A stretch of DNA of 64,000 bases from Bin127 sp965232825 (GTDB lineage: Bacteria; Chloroflexota; Dehalococcoidia; Lucifugimonadales; Lucifugimonadaceae), in assembly GCA_965232825.1 (NCBI GenBank), contig OZ247429.1:496001-560000 (forward strand), read 5' to 3'. The notes below the pieces were generated by a model, which searched no databases, was not told the origin of the DNA, and was given only the letters and a program-made list of their open reading frames with translations. Shown piece after piece: positions 16,672 to 25,520 of the stretch. The translations under genes were made by a program, and so were the position numbers. Position 1 is the stretch's first letter. The number at the start of each line of letters is the position of its first letter.

Positions 16672-16700
16672 GTAGGGGCAGGTTTGAAACCTGCCCCTAC
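16672..16700. repeat. Perfect palindromic repeat
   Basis: Perfect 14-base arms (16672-16685 and 16687-16700) flank a single central G. The core GGGCAGGTTT-G-AAACCTGCCC recurs imperfectly at 5884-5904 and 47142-47164. No T tract follows, so it is a dispersed repeat rather than a canonical terminator. Confidence 0.8.
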
Positions 16701-16795
16701 GGTTCATGGACGGGAAACGTCGGCCCCCTTTGTCCCAGTATCGGAGTATGGGGCAGGCTTCGGACAATTTCCCCCGTGAATGGGAAACGTGATGG

Positions 16796-17518
16796 CTAAC
16801 GGGCGATGGTTCCGATGGCGGGTTCGCCTCTGATGGCGGTGCCGTGGCTGCCAGCGAAGTTGGCGTCGGCGAACCACAGGACACCGTCTTTGGAGGAGAA
16901 GCCGTGGATAAACGGGTCTTCGGGCCCCATCGTGATGCGGTCCATCTCGGCGCCAGACTCTTTGTTGTAGAGGACTACTACGTTGTCGGTGGTATGCGCG
17001 CACCAGATTCCGTCGTCGCCTTCCAAGGCGAGGCCGTGCAGGCGTTCGAGCTCGACCTCGAACATGTGAACAACCTTGAAGTCATCAGACGGATCGACGA
17101 GGTAGATGGCTTTGGGGTTGAATGCAGTTACCCAGAGCAGGTTTTGGTCGTGGTCCCACTCGATGCCGTGGATGCCGCCGCCGTCTGGGGTGCGCCATCG
17201 GTCGACAGTTTCACCGGTGTCCATGTCACACTTGACGACGTAGCCGAGGTGGGTGTCGGTGCTACGGTAGGGGCGGGAGACGGTGGTGCCGTTGGAACCG
17301 GTCCAGATGTGTCCGTCTCCGACGGTGATGCCGGAGCCGTTCTCGGTGCCGGTGTACACGGTTCTGAGGACGTTGCCGGCTTCGTCGATCACATAGACGT
17401 TGTCCGTAAGTTGGTCCATCACGAACAACTGGTCGTTGTACCACTGCAGGCCGTTCGGCATTTCGCATGGAGATGGGATGGTAGTTGCCACCATCGATTT
17501 CGTCGCTGTCATCGTCAT
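16796..17518 (-). CDS. Beta-propeller protein (NHL/SMP-30/streptogramin-lyase-like)
   Basis: A 240-residue protein with repeated four-stranded propeller blades: MPNGLQWYNDQLFVMDQ, VYVIDEAGNVLRT, GIHGIEWDHDQNLLWVTA, LHGLALEGDDGIWCAHT and FIHGFSSKDGVLWFAD. No signal peptide is present. ATG 17518 has a GGAG ten bases upstream. Such propellers include lactonases (SMP-30), Vgb-type lyases and binding proteins; I see no clear metal-ligand set that would decide. It is upstream of the amidohydrolase/lactonase gene, so the pair may act in one catabolic route. Confidence 0.75.
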   Translation of the reverse strand: MTMTATKSMVATTIPSPCEMPNGLQWYNDQLFVMDQLTDNVYVIDEAGNVLRTVYTGTENGSGITVGDGHIWTGSNGTTVSRPYRSTDTHLGYVVKCDMDTGETVDRWRTPDGGGIHGIEWDHDQNLLWVTAFNPKAIYLVDPSDDFKVVHMFEVELERLHGLALEGDDGIWCAHTTDNVVVLYNKESGAEMDRITMGPEDPFIHGFSSKDGVLWFADANFAGSHGTAIRGEPAIGTIAR

Positions 17519-17877
17519 ATTTGACGCTCCAATCGCAATGTTGTATCGCTCAATCCTAGTGCAAGTAGTTTAACTTGAAAGCATCTCTGGCGCGCCATTT
17601 GAACCAATCGATCTCGGATTGCCCCAGGGTGTCACGGCAACAATAGAAAAGACAGAGGCCGGGTGTGTTAGAATAGTTGTGCGTGAGAGTAGGCGAAACT
17701 AAAGACCCGATTCAACGGGCAATCTACCTAAACCACCGGTTTAACCGAACCCTCCTGACGCCTACGGAGAAGATGCTTGGATGCTGTGCAGCTGTCCAAT
17801 CGAGACGGCGATCATACTACCTGAGACATACATCGAATAACAGGGAGAGGCGGTTGAGATGATAAGGAAACAATCGC
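17519..17877. other. Intergenic region between divergent genes
   Basis: 359 bases between the propeller gene (minus) and the NYN gene (plus). It must hold both promoters. A TAGAAT hexamer at 17669-17674 could be a -10 for the NYN gene, but I see no matching -35. A 61-codon open frame at 17677-17862 has no family resemblance and no clear ribosome site. No hairpin or repeat stands out. Confidence 0.5.
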
Positions 17878-18870
17878 ATGCAAAATCAAGGTTACGTTAA
17901 TGGAGCAGGTCGTCGAGTGATGATATTTATCGACGGCAGCAACCTCTACCACGTACTTAAACAGAACACCGATAAACAAAATCTCGACTACAAGAAATTC
18001 GCAGAAAAGCTCTCCGGAGATCGAGAGCTAATCCGGACCTATTACTACAACATTCGTCAGGAATCGCCTGACAACCCTAGTTTGGCCGAATCGCAGGACC
18101 GGTTTTTGAACGCTCTTTACGAGACCGAATATCTGGAAGTGAAACTAGGGATTTGGAAGCAGCGGGGCAACACGATGGTGGAGAAGGGCGTCGATGTAAT
18201 GATTGCCGCGGATCTCATCGCACACGCTTACGAAGACCATTACGACACGGCGATCCTAGTGAGCGGCGACGCTGATTTCTATCCTGCGTTGCAGGTGGTG
18301 AAGGACACCGGTAAACAGGTCGAGGTGGCGGCATTTGATTCGAATCTATCCTCGGAGGCGGCGCGTTTTTCGGATGTGTTGATCAAGTTCGACCGCAATT
18401 ACTTCGATGATCTGTGGATGTCTTCGAACCAGAAGAGCAACAACATTCGGGCAGCAGAGAAACGGAAGCTGGTGACGGATGAAGCGGCTTCGCCGAATGG
18501 TGAGGATAAAGGTGCTTCACGGGGGCAGACGAACAATCGCCGCCCCTTCACCGAACGTTACGCTGATCGCCGTAACGCGTACAACGCTGCGTCGTCACGG
18601 AATGGTCACACCACCACTAAGACGCCTAACCGAGTCCGACGTACGGAAACCCGCCGGAGCTTGTCTTCAGTTCTCGACAGCAACGCTCAACCTGCGAGTC
18701 GTACAGAGCGGCGTGGATTGGCAACAGCATCCCGGCAACGAAGCTCGCAGGTCGACAAGCGGTCGAAATCGGCATCTGAAGCACCGAGCACAAACGGTAG
18801 TGCCTCAGGACCACGTAGAAATGATCGACGGAAGTCGTGGATTTCGCGGATGCTGAATTCCCGATCGTAG
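17878..18870 (+). CDS. NYN-domain (LabA/PIN-like) putative ribonuclease with basic tail
   Basis: 330 residues. The N-terminal ~180 residues form a NYN domain (PIN-like RNase fold) with the acidic catalytic set visible: VMIFIDGSNLYHVL near 14-27, KGVDVMIAADLIAHA near 102-116 and LVSGDADFYPAL near 128-139. The remaining ~150 residues are Arg/Ser/Asn-rich and low in complexity, ending in RKSWISRMLNSRS, consistent with an RNA-binding tail. ATG 17878 follows an AAGGA about ten bases upstream. NYN proteins act in RNA processing or decay; no neighbour refines this. It converges, eight bases apart, on the TolB-like gene. Confidence 0.85.
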   Translation: MQNQGYVNGAGRRVMIFIDGSNLYHVLKQNTDKQNLDYKKFAEKLSGDRELIRTYYYNIRQESPDNPSLAESQDRFLNALYETEYLEVKLGIWKQRGNTMVEKGVDVMIAADLIAHAYEDHYDTAILVSGDADFYPALQVVKDTGKQVEVAAFDSNLSSEAARFSDVLIKFDRNYFDDLWMSSNQKSNNIRAAEKRKLVTDEAASPNGEDKGASRGQTNNRRPFTERYADRRNAYNAASSRNGHTTTKTPNRVRRTETRRSLSSVLDSNAQPASRTERRGLATASRQRSSQVDKRSKSASEAPSTNGSASGPRRNDRRKSWISRMLNSRS

Positions 18871-18878
18871 TCGACTTT

Positions 18879-19883
18879 CTACCAATCGGCATCCACGATA
18901 TTGCTATCGTCTTCGTAGATGCGTTCTTGAGAGCCAGACTTGAAGTCCATGGCGAAGAGATGATTCTTGCCGTCGACTTCCGAGCGGAACAGGATCTGCT
19001 TCCCGTTTAGAGACCAAATCGGGTTGGAATCGGGGACGCGGTTTTGGGTAAGGCGCCGAGTCTTTTTGTCGTCGGTATCGATTGAGTAAATTTCGGCGTT
19101 GCCGTCGCGTTCTGAGAGATATATGATGTCACGCCCGTTTGGTGCCCACTCGAATTCGTTTTCGTTTCCGTCGTCATCGGTCAGGGCAGAGGCTGAGCTC
19201 GGGCCGTCGCCGCTGTCGACGACCAATGTATAGATTTCGGTTGAGTCGTCGGATTGAGTCCGCGCGAATGCGACCCGTCGGCCATCAAACGAAAATCTCG
19301 GACGGGAGTCTGGGTAGTCGGTGAGTTGGACTTCGTTGACACCATTGACCGAACGCATGTATATGCCATCGCCGCCGTTGACTTTGATCCTCATGACGAC
19401 CCACTCGTTGTCACCCGACCAATTGCCGAGTTCGACGTTTCCGGCTGGTTCGCTGACGAGCAAGGTGGTTTTGTCTTCATCGAAATCGTGAACGAAGACT
19501 TCAGTGTTGTCAGCAGAATCGGTTTGGTACGCGATCTTGCGCGAGTCGGGGGACCAGAAATACTTGGATACGCTGTTCGGCGCGTCGGGCACACGAGTAT
19601 CATCCTCGGTGGATCGGTCCCAAATCTTCAACTGTCCGGTGCCGTTCGACACGTCGGCTAAGAAAGCGATGCTTCGTTGGTTCGGAGACCATACCGGGTT
19701 CTCGACTGCCTCATTGACTATTTTCGAAGTTTCGCCGTTGGTTTCGAGCAGAAAAAGCTGGTTGTCTTCCTCTTCCAATACGAATGCAATTTCGTAGCTT
19801 AGACCGTCGCCTCCGCAGGCGTAGGTCGCGATGAGGGTAGCAGTCGCGATGGCGGTGAGGACCGTTGCTTTGGCGAAATTCAT
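18879..19883 (-). CDS. TolB/WD40-like beta-propeller lipoprotein
   Basis: 334 residues from ATG 19883. The signal peptide ends in a lipobox-like ATYAC, so the mature protein is probably lipid-anchored outside. The body is a string of PD40/TolB-type blades: NPVWSPNQRSIAFLAD, YFWSPDSRKIAYQTD, RPRFSFDGRRVAFAR, FEWAPNGRDIIYLSERDGNAEIY and NPIWSLNGKQILFRSE. No enzymatic residues are evident; these domains generally mediate protein-protein contact. The longer open frame upstream (to 20003) lacks a signal peptide at its start and is rejected. It is divergent from the LLM oxidoreductase gene. Confidence 0.8.
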   Translation of the reverse strand: MNFAKATVLTAIATATLIATYACGGDGLSYEIAFVLEEEDNQLFLLETNGETSKIVNEAVENPVWSPNQRSIAFLADVSNGTGQLKIWDRSTEDDTRVPDAPNSVSKYFWSPDSRKIAYQTDSADNTEVFVHDFDEDKTTLLVSEPAGNVELGNWSGDNEWVVMRIKVNGGDGIYMRSVNGVNEVQLTDYPDSRPRFSFDGRRVAFARTQSDDSTEIYTLVVDSGDGPSSASALTDDDGNENEFEWAPNGRDIIYLSERDGNAEIYSIDTDDKKTRRLTQNRVPDSNPIWSLNGKQILFRSEVDGKNHLFAMDFKSGSQERIYEDDSNIVDADW

Positions 19884-20051
19884 ATTGAGTTCGGATGACG
19901 TTGTTGATGCGACGGAACCAGACGTGTGAGAACAGAAAACTGTGGGTTCCTTTACGCGATTTTCGGCAATTTCGTTTGATTGTTTCAAGTGATGCAGGTG
20001 CATCTAAAATCGCAATACGTGCTGAATACCTGCCAGACGGGGAGATTATCG

Positions 20052-21224
20052 ATGAAATTTGCGTTCTTTATGATGCCGTTGCATACGCCCAACGAGAATC
20101 CATCTCTGGCGTTCGAACGCGACATCGACATGATTAACTATGCCGAGAAGCTGGGATTCGACGAGTATTTCATCGGTGAGCATCATTCTGCGGCCTGGGA
20201 AAACATGCCGACCCCTGAATTGGTGCTAGCCAAGGCATCGGCAACTGCGACGCGGATCACGCTGGGCACGGGCGTAGTGTCGCTCCCGTTTCATCACCCG
20301 TTCCATGTCGCCGAACGCTTCGCGTTCTTAGATCATCTAACCCGAGGCAGAACGGTACTGGGCGTCGGGCCTAGCGGTTTGCCCACAGATCCCCAGCGGT
20401 TCAAGATTCCTCCGAAGGACTTGAATGCGATGATGCGGGAGTCTACCGACATCATTGTTAAGCTGCTGGAGTCGCCCGATCCGATTTCGTATGACGGGAA
20501 GTACTGGACGATTGACGAGATGGCGCTCCAGTTGCGCTCGTATCAGCAGCCGAGGCTCAAATTAGCGACGCCGTCGGCCGGTAGCAAACGCTCACTGGAC
20601 TTCGTGGCGCAGTACGAGATGATGATGTTTTCGATTGCGGGTAGTGGTCCACCAGATGCGGTGCCATTGGCGCGGCAGTGGGACGAGGTGGTTGACGCAT
20701 CAGCGAAGTACGGTACGTCGCCCAACAAGGACGACTGGCGAGTCGTGACCTACGTTCACTTGGCAGACACCCGTGAAGAAGCATTCGAACAGGCTAGACA
20801 TGGTGCGGTGCGTGATGTGCACAACTACTTCTATACGATCAACACGCCGCGCAGTTGGTTGGTGCGTCCGGATCAGAACCCGGCAGAACTGACGTTTGAA
20901 GAGATTGTGGGAAAGAGGCGCTGGATCATCGGCACGCCCGATGATGCGATCGAGCAGATCGAAGAGATCGTCGACGAAACGGGCGGTATTGGCGGCTTAA
21001 TGCTGACGACGCACGAATGGATGCCGATGCGGCACGTTATGTACTCACAAGAGTTGTTCGCCAGATACGTCATGCCCCGCTTCCGAGGACACACTGCGGA
21101 TCTGGAACGGGAATGGGAGCGGACGAAGGACGACCGCGCCCACGGTCGGATACCGAACATTACTGGACCCAACGACGGAACGCTGGACGACGGGAAGAAG
21201 AGCAATACGTTCGTGAAGGTTTAG
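20052..21224 (+). CDS. LLM-class (luciferase-like) flavin-dependent oxidoreductase
   Basis: A 390-residue bacterial-luciferase-like protein. The N-terminus KFAFFMMPLHTP and the YAEKLGFDEYFIGEHH segment (residues ~34-47) are hallmarks of FMN/F420 monooxygenases. TRITLGTGVVSLPFHHP and GRTVLGVGPSGLPTD complete the flavin pocket, and the GTPDDAIEQI helix is near 295. ATG 20052 has a strong GGGGAG seven bases upstream; the frame extends further 5' without support. It probably oxidises or desulfonates a small organic substrate using reduced flavin. A partner flavin reductase is not visible here. Confidence 0.88.
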   Translation: MKFAFFMMPLHTPNENPSLAFERDIDMINYAEKLGFDEYFIGEHHSAAWENMPTPELVLAKASATATRITLGTGVVSLPFHHPFHVAERFAFLDHLTRGRTVLGVGPSGLPTDPQRFKIPPKDLNAMMRESTDIIVKLLESPDPISYDGKYWTIDEMALQLRSYQQPRLKLATPSAGSKRSLDFVAQYEMMMFSIAGSGPPDAVPLARQWDEVVDASAKYGTSPNKDDWRVVTYVHLADTREEAFEQARHGAVRDVHNYFYTINTPRSWLVRPDQNPAELTFEEIVGKRRWIIGTPDDAIEQIEEIVDETGGIGGLMLTTHEWMPMRHVMYSQELFARYVMPRFRGHTADLEREWERTKDDRAHGRIPNITGPNDGTLDDGKKSNTFVKV

Positions 21225-21254
21225 GTTTCAGGGTTGAGACGGCGTTTTTCGCTC

Positions 21255-21518
21255 TTAATCCCTCAGCGACCAATAGTAGGTATATCGCTCCATGAATCCG
21301 CTCTCGTCAAACGGTACGGCTTTTTCCCGAGCCTCTTCAAGGGCCGCGACTTTGACAGGACGAAAATTCCTCATCTGCAACGTAACACCATCGGCATAGA
21401 TGGAGAATTCAAGATCTTCTCCAACCTGCGCGTCCATGGCTTCGAGTACCTCCGCTGGGACAACGACTTGACCATCTGTCGGAACTTTGACGTTAATTTT
21501 CTGAATATTCACAGTCAT
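21255..21518 (-). CDS. AbrB/MazE-type SpoVT-domain protein
   Basis: 87 residues. The N-terminal INVKVPTDGQVVVPAEVLEAMDAQVGEDLEF is a swapped-hairpin AbrB/MazE DNA-binding domain. The C-terminal half (VAALEEAREKAVPFDESGF) is an acidic helix, as in antitoxins of PIN-type pairs. No toxin gene lies on either side: the LLM gene converges from one side and 146 noncoding bases lie on the other. It is therefore either a solitary regulator or an orphan antitoxin. Confidence 0.75.
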   Translation of the reverse strand: MTVNIQKINVKVPTDGQVVVPAEVLEAMDAQVGEDLEFSIYADGVTLQMRNFRPVKVAALEEAREKAVPFDESGFMERYTYYWSLRD

Positions 21519-21664
21519 GTATTCAACACCAAATTGGAGAAGTTGATTCCTAACGACAGAGATTCGGACGACGCATCTTCTGGTTGCATCAGGGTCATGC
21601 GATCATAGATCGGTACGTACAAAGCTAATTCGGATGACTTGACCTGAGACAAGGGCCAGAAACC

Positions 21665-23026
21665 ATGACAACACTAGAACAACTCCTCGAAGAGGTTGAT
21701 GCCTCCGCCGCCGAAATCGTCGAACTCGAACGGCAGATGATTCAGATACCGACGGTGAACACGGGTCAGATGCCGACGGGCGACGAAACACCACTTGCCG
21801 AATTCATCCGCGACTGGTTCCACGACGAAGGCATCACGGAAACTCAGATACTTGCCCGCGATCCCGAACGGGGAAACATAATCGCCGTCTATCCGGGTAG
21901 CGAATCCCGTTGCCGCCTAATGTTCATGTCCCACACCGATGTCGTACCCGTCGAAGACTACTCCAAGTGGTCATGGGAACCCTTCGGCGCTGAGGTTTCG
22001 GGCGGCAGGATCTACGGCCGAGGCGCATCGGACTGCAAAGCTTTGCTGACCGCCCAAGTTATGGCGATGGCGATCCTCAAACGCAACAACGTGCAACTCA
22101 AGCACGGCCTCCGTCTGGTCAGCGGCGCCGACGAGGAACACGGCGGCCGATGGGGCTTCGGCTGGTTGGCCGACAACCACCCCGAGTCTTTGGAGTGCGA
22201 TTTTGCGGTCAACGAGGGTGGAGGAACTCCCGTCGAACAGGGCGGTGCACTGTCATACCTTCTCGGCACCGGCGAAAAAGGCCGGCTCGAGATCAAGATT
22301 ACCCTCATCGGAGAAAGCGCCCACGCCTCCGTGCCTTGGCAAGGGATCAACGCCTCCGAAAGACTGTGGCGAGTGCTCCAACGGATCGAAAATTACGAGC
22401 CCGAAGTCGACACTTCATTGCCGATATTCGACTATCTCAACCTTTTCGGCATCGAGGAGCGCCCGACACCCGACAACATCGAACGAATCCTAGGCGACCT
22501 CGAAGACAACTCCCCAAGATTGAGTTCCATGCTCCGGGCGCTGTCAAGAATGGTGTGGACCCCCACCATGATCAGCGGTGGCATCAAGTCCAACAGCGTT
22601 CCCGAAAACATTACCGTAACCTGCGATGTTCGGACCTTGCCGTTCCAAACCGAGGAGTACGTACACAGCGAGATCGAAAAGACCATCGGCGACATCGAAG
22701 GCGTTTCGTTCGAGATCGATTACATGTCGGTCCCAAACTCATCCCCGTTCGAAACCGACCTGGCCGAAGCTATCAAACGAGCCCAAGCCTTGGCGGTATC
22801 GAGAGATGACATCCAGTGGATACCAGCCGTCAGCAACGGCTTCACCGATTCAAGGTTCACACGCAACCTCGGCATCATCACTTACGGCTTTGCCGGAACG
22901 CATCCCGACGACGATCCGATGTTGTCTCGTGCCCACGGCACAGACGAATCCGTAGGCATCGAGTCGTTGATCAGCGGGACGAAGTGCATGATCGCGCTGG
23001 CGTGGGATCTGTGTGAGGCGCAGTAG
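21665..23026 (+). CDS. M20-family metallopeptidase (ArgE/DapE/carboxypeptidase type)
   Basis: A 453-residue di-zinc hydrolase. The metal site is visible in order: MSHTDVVP (His, near 90), GRGASDCK (bridging Asp, near 120), GADEEHGG (catalytic Glu pair, near 155), and a C-terminal RAHGTDE (His, near 428). A dimerisation lid sits between about 190 and 310. It would hydrolyse N-acyl amino acids or short peptides in the cytoplasm; which of these is unclear. It is followed almost directly by the AlkD-like gene and then the sulfatase gene on the same strand. Confidence 0.9.
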   Translation: MTTLEQLLEEVDASAAEIVELERQMIQIPTVNTGQMPTGDETPLAEFIRDWFHDEGITETQILARDPERGNIIAVYPGSESRCRLMFMSHTDVVPVEDYSKWSWEPFGAEVSGGRIYGRGASDCKALLTAQVMAMAILKRNNVQLKHGLRLVSGADEEHGGRWGFGWLADNHPESLECDFAVNEGGGTPVEQGGALSYLLGTGEKGRLEIKITLIGESAHASVPWQGINASERLWRVLQRIENYEPEVDTSLPIFDYLNLFGIEERPTPDNIERILGDLEDNSPRLSSMLRALSRMVWTPTMISGGIKSNSVPENITVTCDVRTLPFQTEEYVHSEIEKTIGDIEGVSFEIDYMSVPNSSPFETDLAEAIKRAQALAVSRDDIQWIPAVSNGFTDSRFTRNLGIITYGFAGTHPDDDPMLSRAHGTDESVGIESLISGTKCMIALAWDLCEAQ

Positions 23027-23030
23027 TTCG

Positions 23031-23780
23031 ATGAAGATGGACATGGTTGCGGTTGCTGACGAGTTGGCGATCGAGATGAGGACTGCAGGAACGGAAGATC
23101 GCGCAGTCAATGAAAAACGTTATCTGAAGTCCGAGATCGAGCATTACGGCGTTAACGTGCCGACGATAAGGAAGTCGGCACGCCGCTTCGCCCGTGAGCG
23201 CAGCAACTTAACCAAACCCGAGTTGGTCGGTTTAACAACCGAATTGTGGGACCGTGATGTTTACGAGTTACGGAAGTTGGCCGTTAACATTCTTGCGGCA
23301 AGGATTGAGGTTTTCTCCGTGAACGATGTTGGTTTCGTCGAAGGACTGTTGCGTCGGTCACATACTTGGGCGCTGATTGACGATCTGGCGATTAATGTTG
23401 TTGCACCGATGATCTTGTGTGCATCAGAAGCCGGAAGCGTTCGTGCGAGGTGGTCTGAGGATGGCGATTTTTGGGTGCGCCGAACGGCAATGCTCGCGCT
23501 GTTGCCACGATTGCGACGCGGTCTCGACGGCTGGGAGGAGTTTGCCAGGTACGCCGATACGATGTTTGGTGAAGAGGAGTTTTTCATCCGTAAGGCGATC
23601 GGATGGGTGTTGCGAGAGGTGTCGAAACATTCGCCGGATTTGGTGTTTGAATGGATGGAGCCGCGAGCGGCGATGGCCTCGTCGGTCACGTTTCGCGAGG
23701 CAGTGAAATATCTATCTGAAGATCAGCGTTCGCGGCTTACTGAACTCAGGAAGGCGTCGACGCGGAGGACTCGAAGTTGA
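23031..23780 (+). CDS. DNA alkylation repair protein (AlkD-like HEAT-repeat glycosylase)
   Basis: 249 residues of ALK/HEAT helical repeats. RAVNEKRYLKSEIEHYGVNVPTIR near the N-terminus, then LWDRDVYELRKLAVNILA, DFWVRRTAMLALLPRL and FFIRKAIGWVLREVSKHSP are family signatures of AlkC/AlkD DNA glycosylases, which remove N3/N7-alkyl purines. Start ATG 23031 lies four bases after the M20 stop with GAGG upstream; an earlier in-frame start is possible. The TGA stop overlaps the TTG start of the sulfatase, so the three genes are probably one transcript despite unrelated roles. Confidence 0.85.
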   Translation: MKMDMVAVADELAIEMRTAGTEDRAVNEKRYLKSEIEHYGVNVPTIRKSARRFARERSNLTKPELVGLTTELWDRDVYELRKLAVNILAARIEVFSVNDVGFVEGLLRRSHTWALIDDLAINVVAPMILCASEAGSVRARWSEDGDFWVRRTAMLALLPRLRRGLDGWEEFARYADTMFGEEEFFIRKAIGWVLREVSKHSPDLVFEWMEPRAAMASSVTFREAVKYLSEDQRSRLTELRKASTRRTRS

Positions 23781-25507
23781 AACGTCCTAACGTTCTTTTC
23801 ATCATGGCTGACCAGTTGAAGTGGTCGGCGTTGAGGATGTACTCCGAGATCGGAATTCCGACGCCGTCGTTGGAGCGGTTGGCGGCGCGTGGCGTTATGT
23901 ACCGGAACGCGGTCACCCCGCATCCTCTGTGTGTCCCGGCGCGCACATCGGTCATGACTGGGCGGTATCCGCACTCGACCGGATGTCGGCGGAACGAGAC
24001 GTTGATGCCGGACAACGAGACGCATGCGTTCCAGATTTGGCGCGATGCGGGTTACTCGAACGGGCTGATCGGGAAGAACCACTGCTTTGTCGATCTAGAT
24101 GTTTTCGATGTTTATTGCGATATGTCGCACGGGGGTTTGCCGAAAGGCGATTACCAGGGATCGGAACCGAATACGAAGGGCATGGATTGGGTACGACCGG
24201 TTGAATCGATCAAAAAGGCGCACGAGGGACGAACGCAACTCAACGAAAATCCCCAAAGTCCCACGATCGCATACGCCGTAACCGAATACCCGATCGAGGA
24301 CTACGGTTCAAACGTCATCACCGCCCAGACCGAAGCGTTTCTAGACAGAATTGCCAATGGAGACAAATTCGGCCGCGACCGACCCGAAGGCGACAATGAT
24401 CGGACATTCGCACTCTGGGTTTCCTATCCGGACCCCCACGAGCCTCGCGAAGCACCGCGCCAATACGTCGACATGTTTCCGCCGGATGAAATCACTCTAC
24501 CCCCGACCAGACGAGGAGAGTTCGATAAGGATGGCGGTATCGAACATCTCGACGATGGTCCGTATCCACCGAGTGGCGAGGTCAGTCCCGCGCCAGAGGT
24601 GAATCGGGTGCTGTACGCGATGTTGGGAATGAATGATGACAGCGAAGAAGACATCCGAAATCTGGTCTCGGTGCACCACGCGATGACCCGAATGGTCGAC
24701 GATGGTATCGGCCGGATTCTCGATAAATTGGAAGAGCTGGACATGCTGGAAGACACGATCATCGTGTTCACGGCTGACCACGGCGACTTCATGGCCGAGC
24801 ACAACATGTCCGTCAAGGGTGGCGTGTTTTACGACTGTCTGACGCGAATTCCATTGATAGTGTCGTTTCCCAAAGGTGGAGTGCCCAGCGGGACGATTGA
24901 CGAATCGATGGCGAATACCGTTGATATTTTGCCCACGCTCCTCGAGTTACAGGGATTGGCTGAATTTGACGGGATTCATGACGCGTGGGACGGCACGAAT
25001 TCGGACAGGGGTTCGCACGATGGGTCGGCGACGCTCGGAGATGATGGCGTCGTCCGAACTGAATTGCTTCGCAGAATGCAAGGTAAGCCCCTTCCCACCG
25101 CAACTGGAGCGGAGGCGCGAATCGCTGCGTTCTCAGAATACGGCGCGGGTGGACCATCCGTGACAATGTCGCATCTCGACGAATGCGAAAAGCCGTGGGG
25201 TTATCGAACTCTCATTGCAACCTTGTGGGGCAGGGAGGCTCAGGGCCGGAGGAAGATGGTCCGAACGGTCGATTGGAAATATGTGACGGATCCGATGGCG
25301 CAAGGCGCGGGTATTGGCGATGTCGCAGACCCTGAGGATGAGCTGTACGACTTGGTGAATGATCCTTGGGAGCTGTTCAACGTGGCACATGATCCCGAAA
25401 ACAAGGAAGTAGTTTCAGAGATGCGCCGGTTGTTAGCGGAATGGATGATTTCGACGGAGGATCCTGAACCAGTCGAATTGCCGCAGACGATCGGGCGTTC
25501 GCGTTGA
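23777..25507 (+). CDS. Sulfatase (formylglycine-type, Cys subgroup)
   Basis: A 576-residue alkaline-phosphatase-superfamily hydrolase. The metal Asp lies in FIMADQLK (Asp12), and the sulfatase motif LCVPARTSVMTGR (Cys52-Val-Pro-Ala-Arg56) is the CxPxR target for formylglycine formation. FTADHGDFMAEH near 333 supplies the second metal set. There is no signal peptide, so it is probably cytoplasmic, or it is a phosphonate monoester hydrolase-like member. TTG 23777 is supported by GGAGG eight bases upstream and overlaps the AlkD-like stop. An anaerobic or FGE-type maturase would be needed and is not in the window. Confidence 0.9.
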   Translation: MKRPNVLFIMADQLKWSALRMYSEIGIPTPSLERLAARGVMYRNAVTPHPLCVPARTSVMTGRYPHSTGCRRNETLMPDNETHAFQIWRDAGYSNGLIGKNHCFVDLDVFDVYCDMSHGGLPKGDYQGSEPNTKGMDWVRPVESIKKAHEGRTQLNENPQSPTIAYAVTEYPIEDYGSNVITAQTEAFLDRIANGDKFGRDRPEGDNDRTFALWVSYPDPHEPREAPRQYVDMFPPDEITLPPTRRGEFDKDGGIEHLDDGPYPPSGEVSPAPEVNRVLYAMLGMNDDSEEDIRNLVSVHHAMTRMVDDGIGRILDKLEELDMLEDTIIVFTADHGDFMAEHNMSVKGGVFYDCLTRIPLIVSFPKGGVPSGTIDESMANTVDILPTLLELQGLAEFDGIHDAWDGTNSDRGSHDGSATLGDDGVVRTELLRRMQGKPLPTATGAEARIAAFSEYGAGGPSVTMSHLDECEKPWGYRTLIATLWGREAQGRRKMVRTVDWKYVTDPMAQGAGIGDVADPEDELYDLVNDPWELFNVAHDPENKEVVSEMRRLLAEWMISTEDPEPVELPQTIGRSR

Positions 25508-25520
25508 AGCGTCGCGGCGG

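Noticed and set aside
16844..17524. 226-codon plus-strand open frame antisense to the beta-propeller gene
   Set aside because: Its Val/Gly/Asp repetition mirrors the propeller codons on the other strand; no ribosome site or domain.
21255..21664. AbrB-type gene as half of a toxin-antitoxin pair
   Set aside because: No PIN, MazF or other small toxin frame is present on either side; only noncoding bases and a convergent oxidoreductase.
22150..22809. 219-codon plus-strand frame within the M20 peptidase gene
   Set aside because: Arg/His-rich shadow; the peptidase frame shows all metal ligands.
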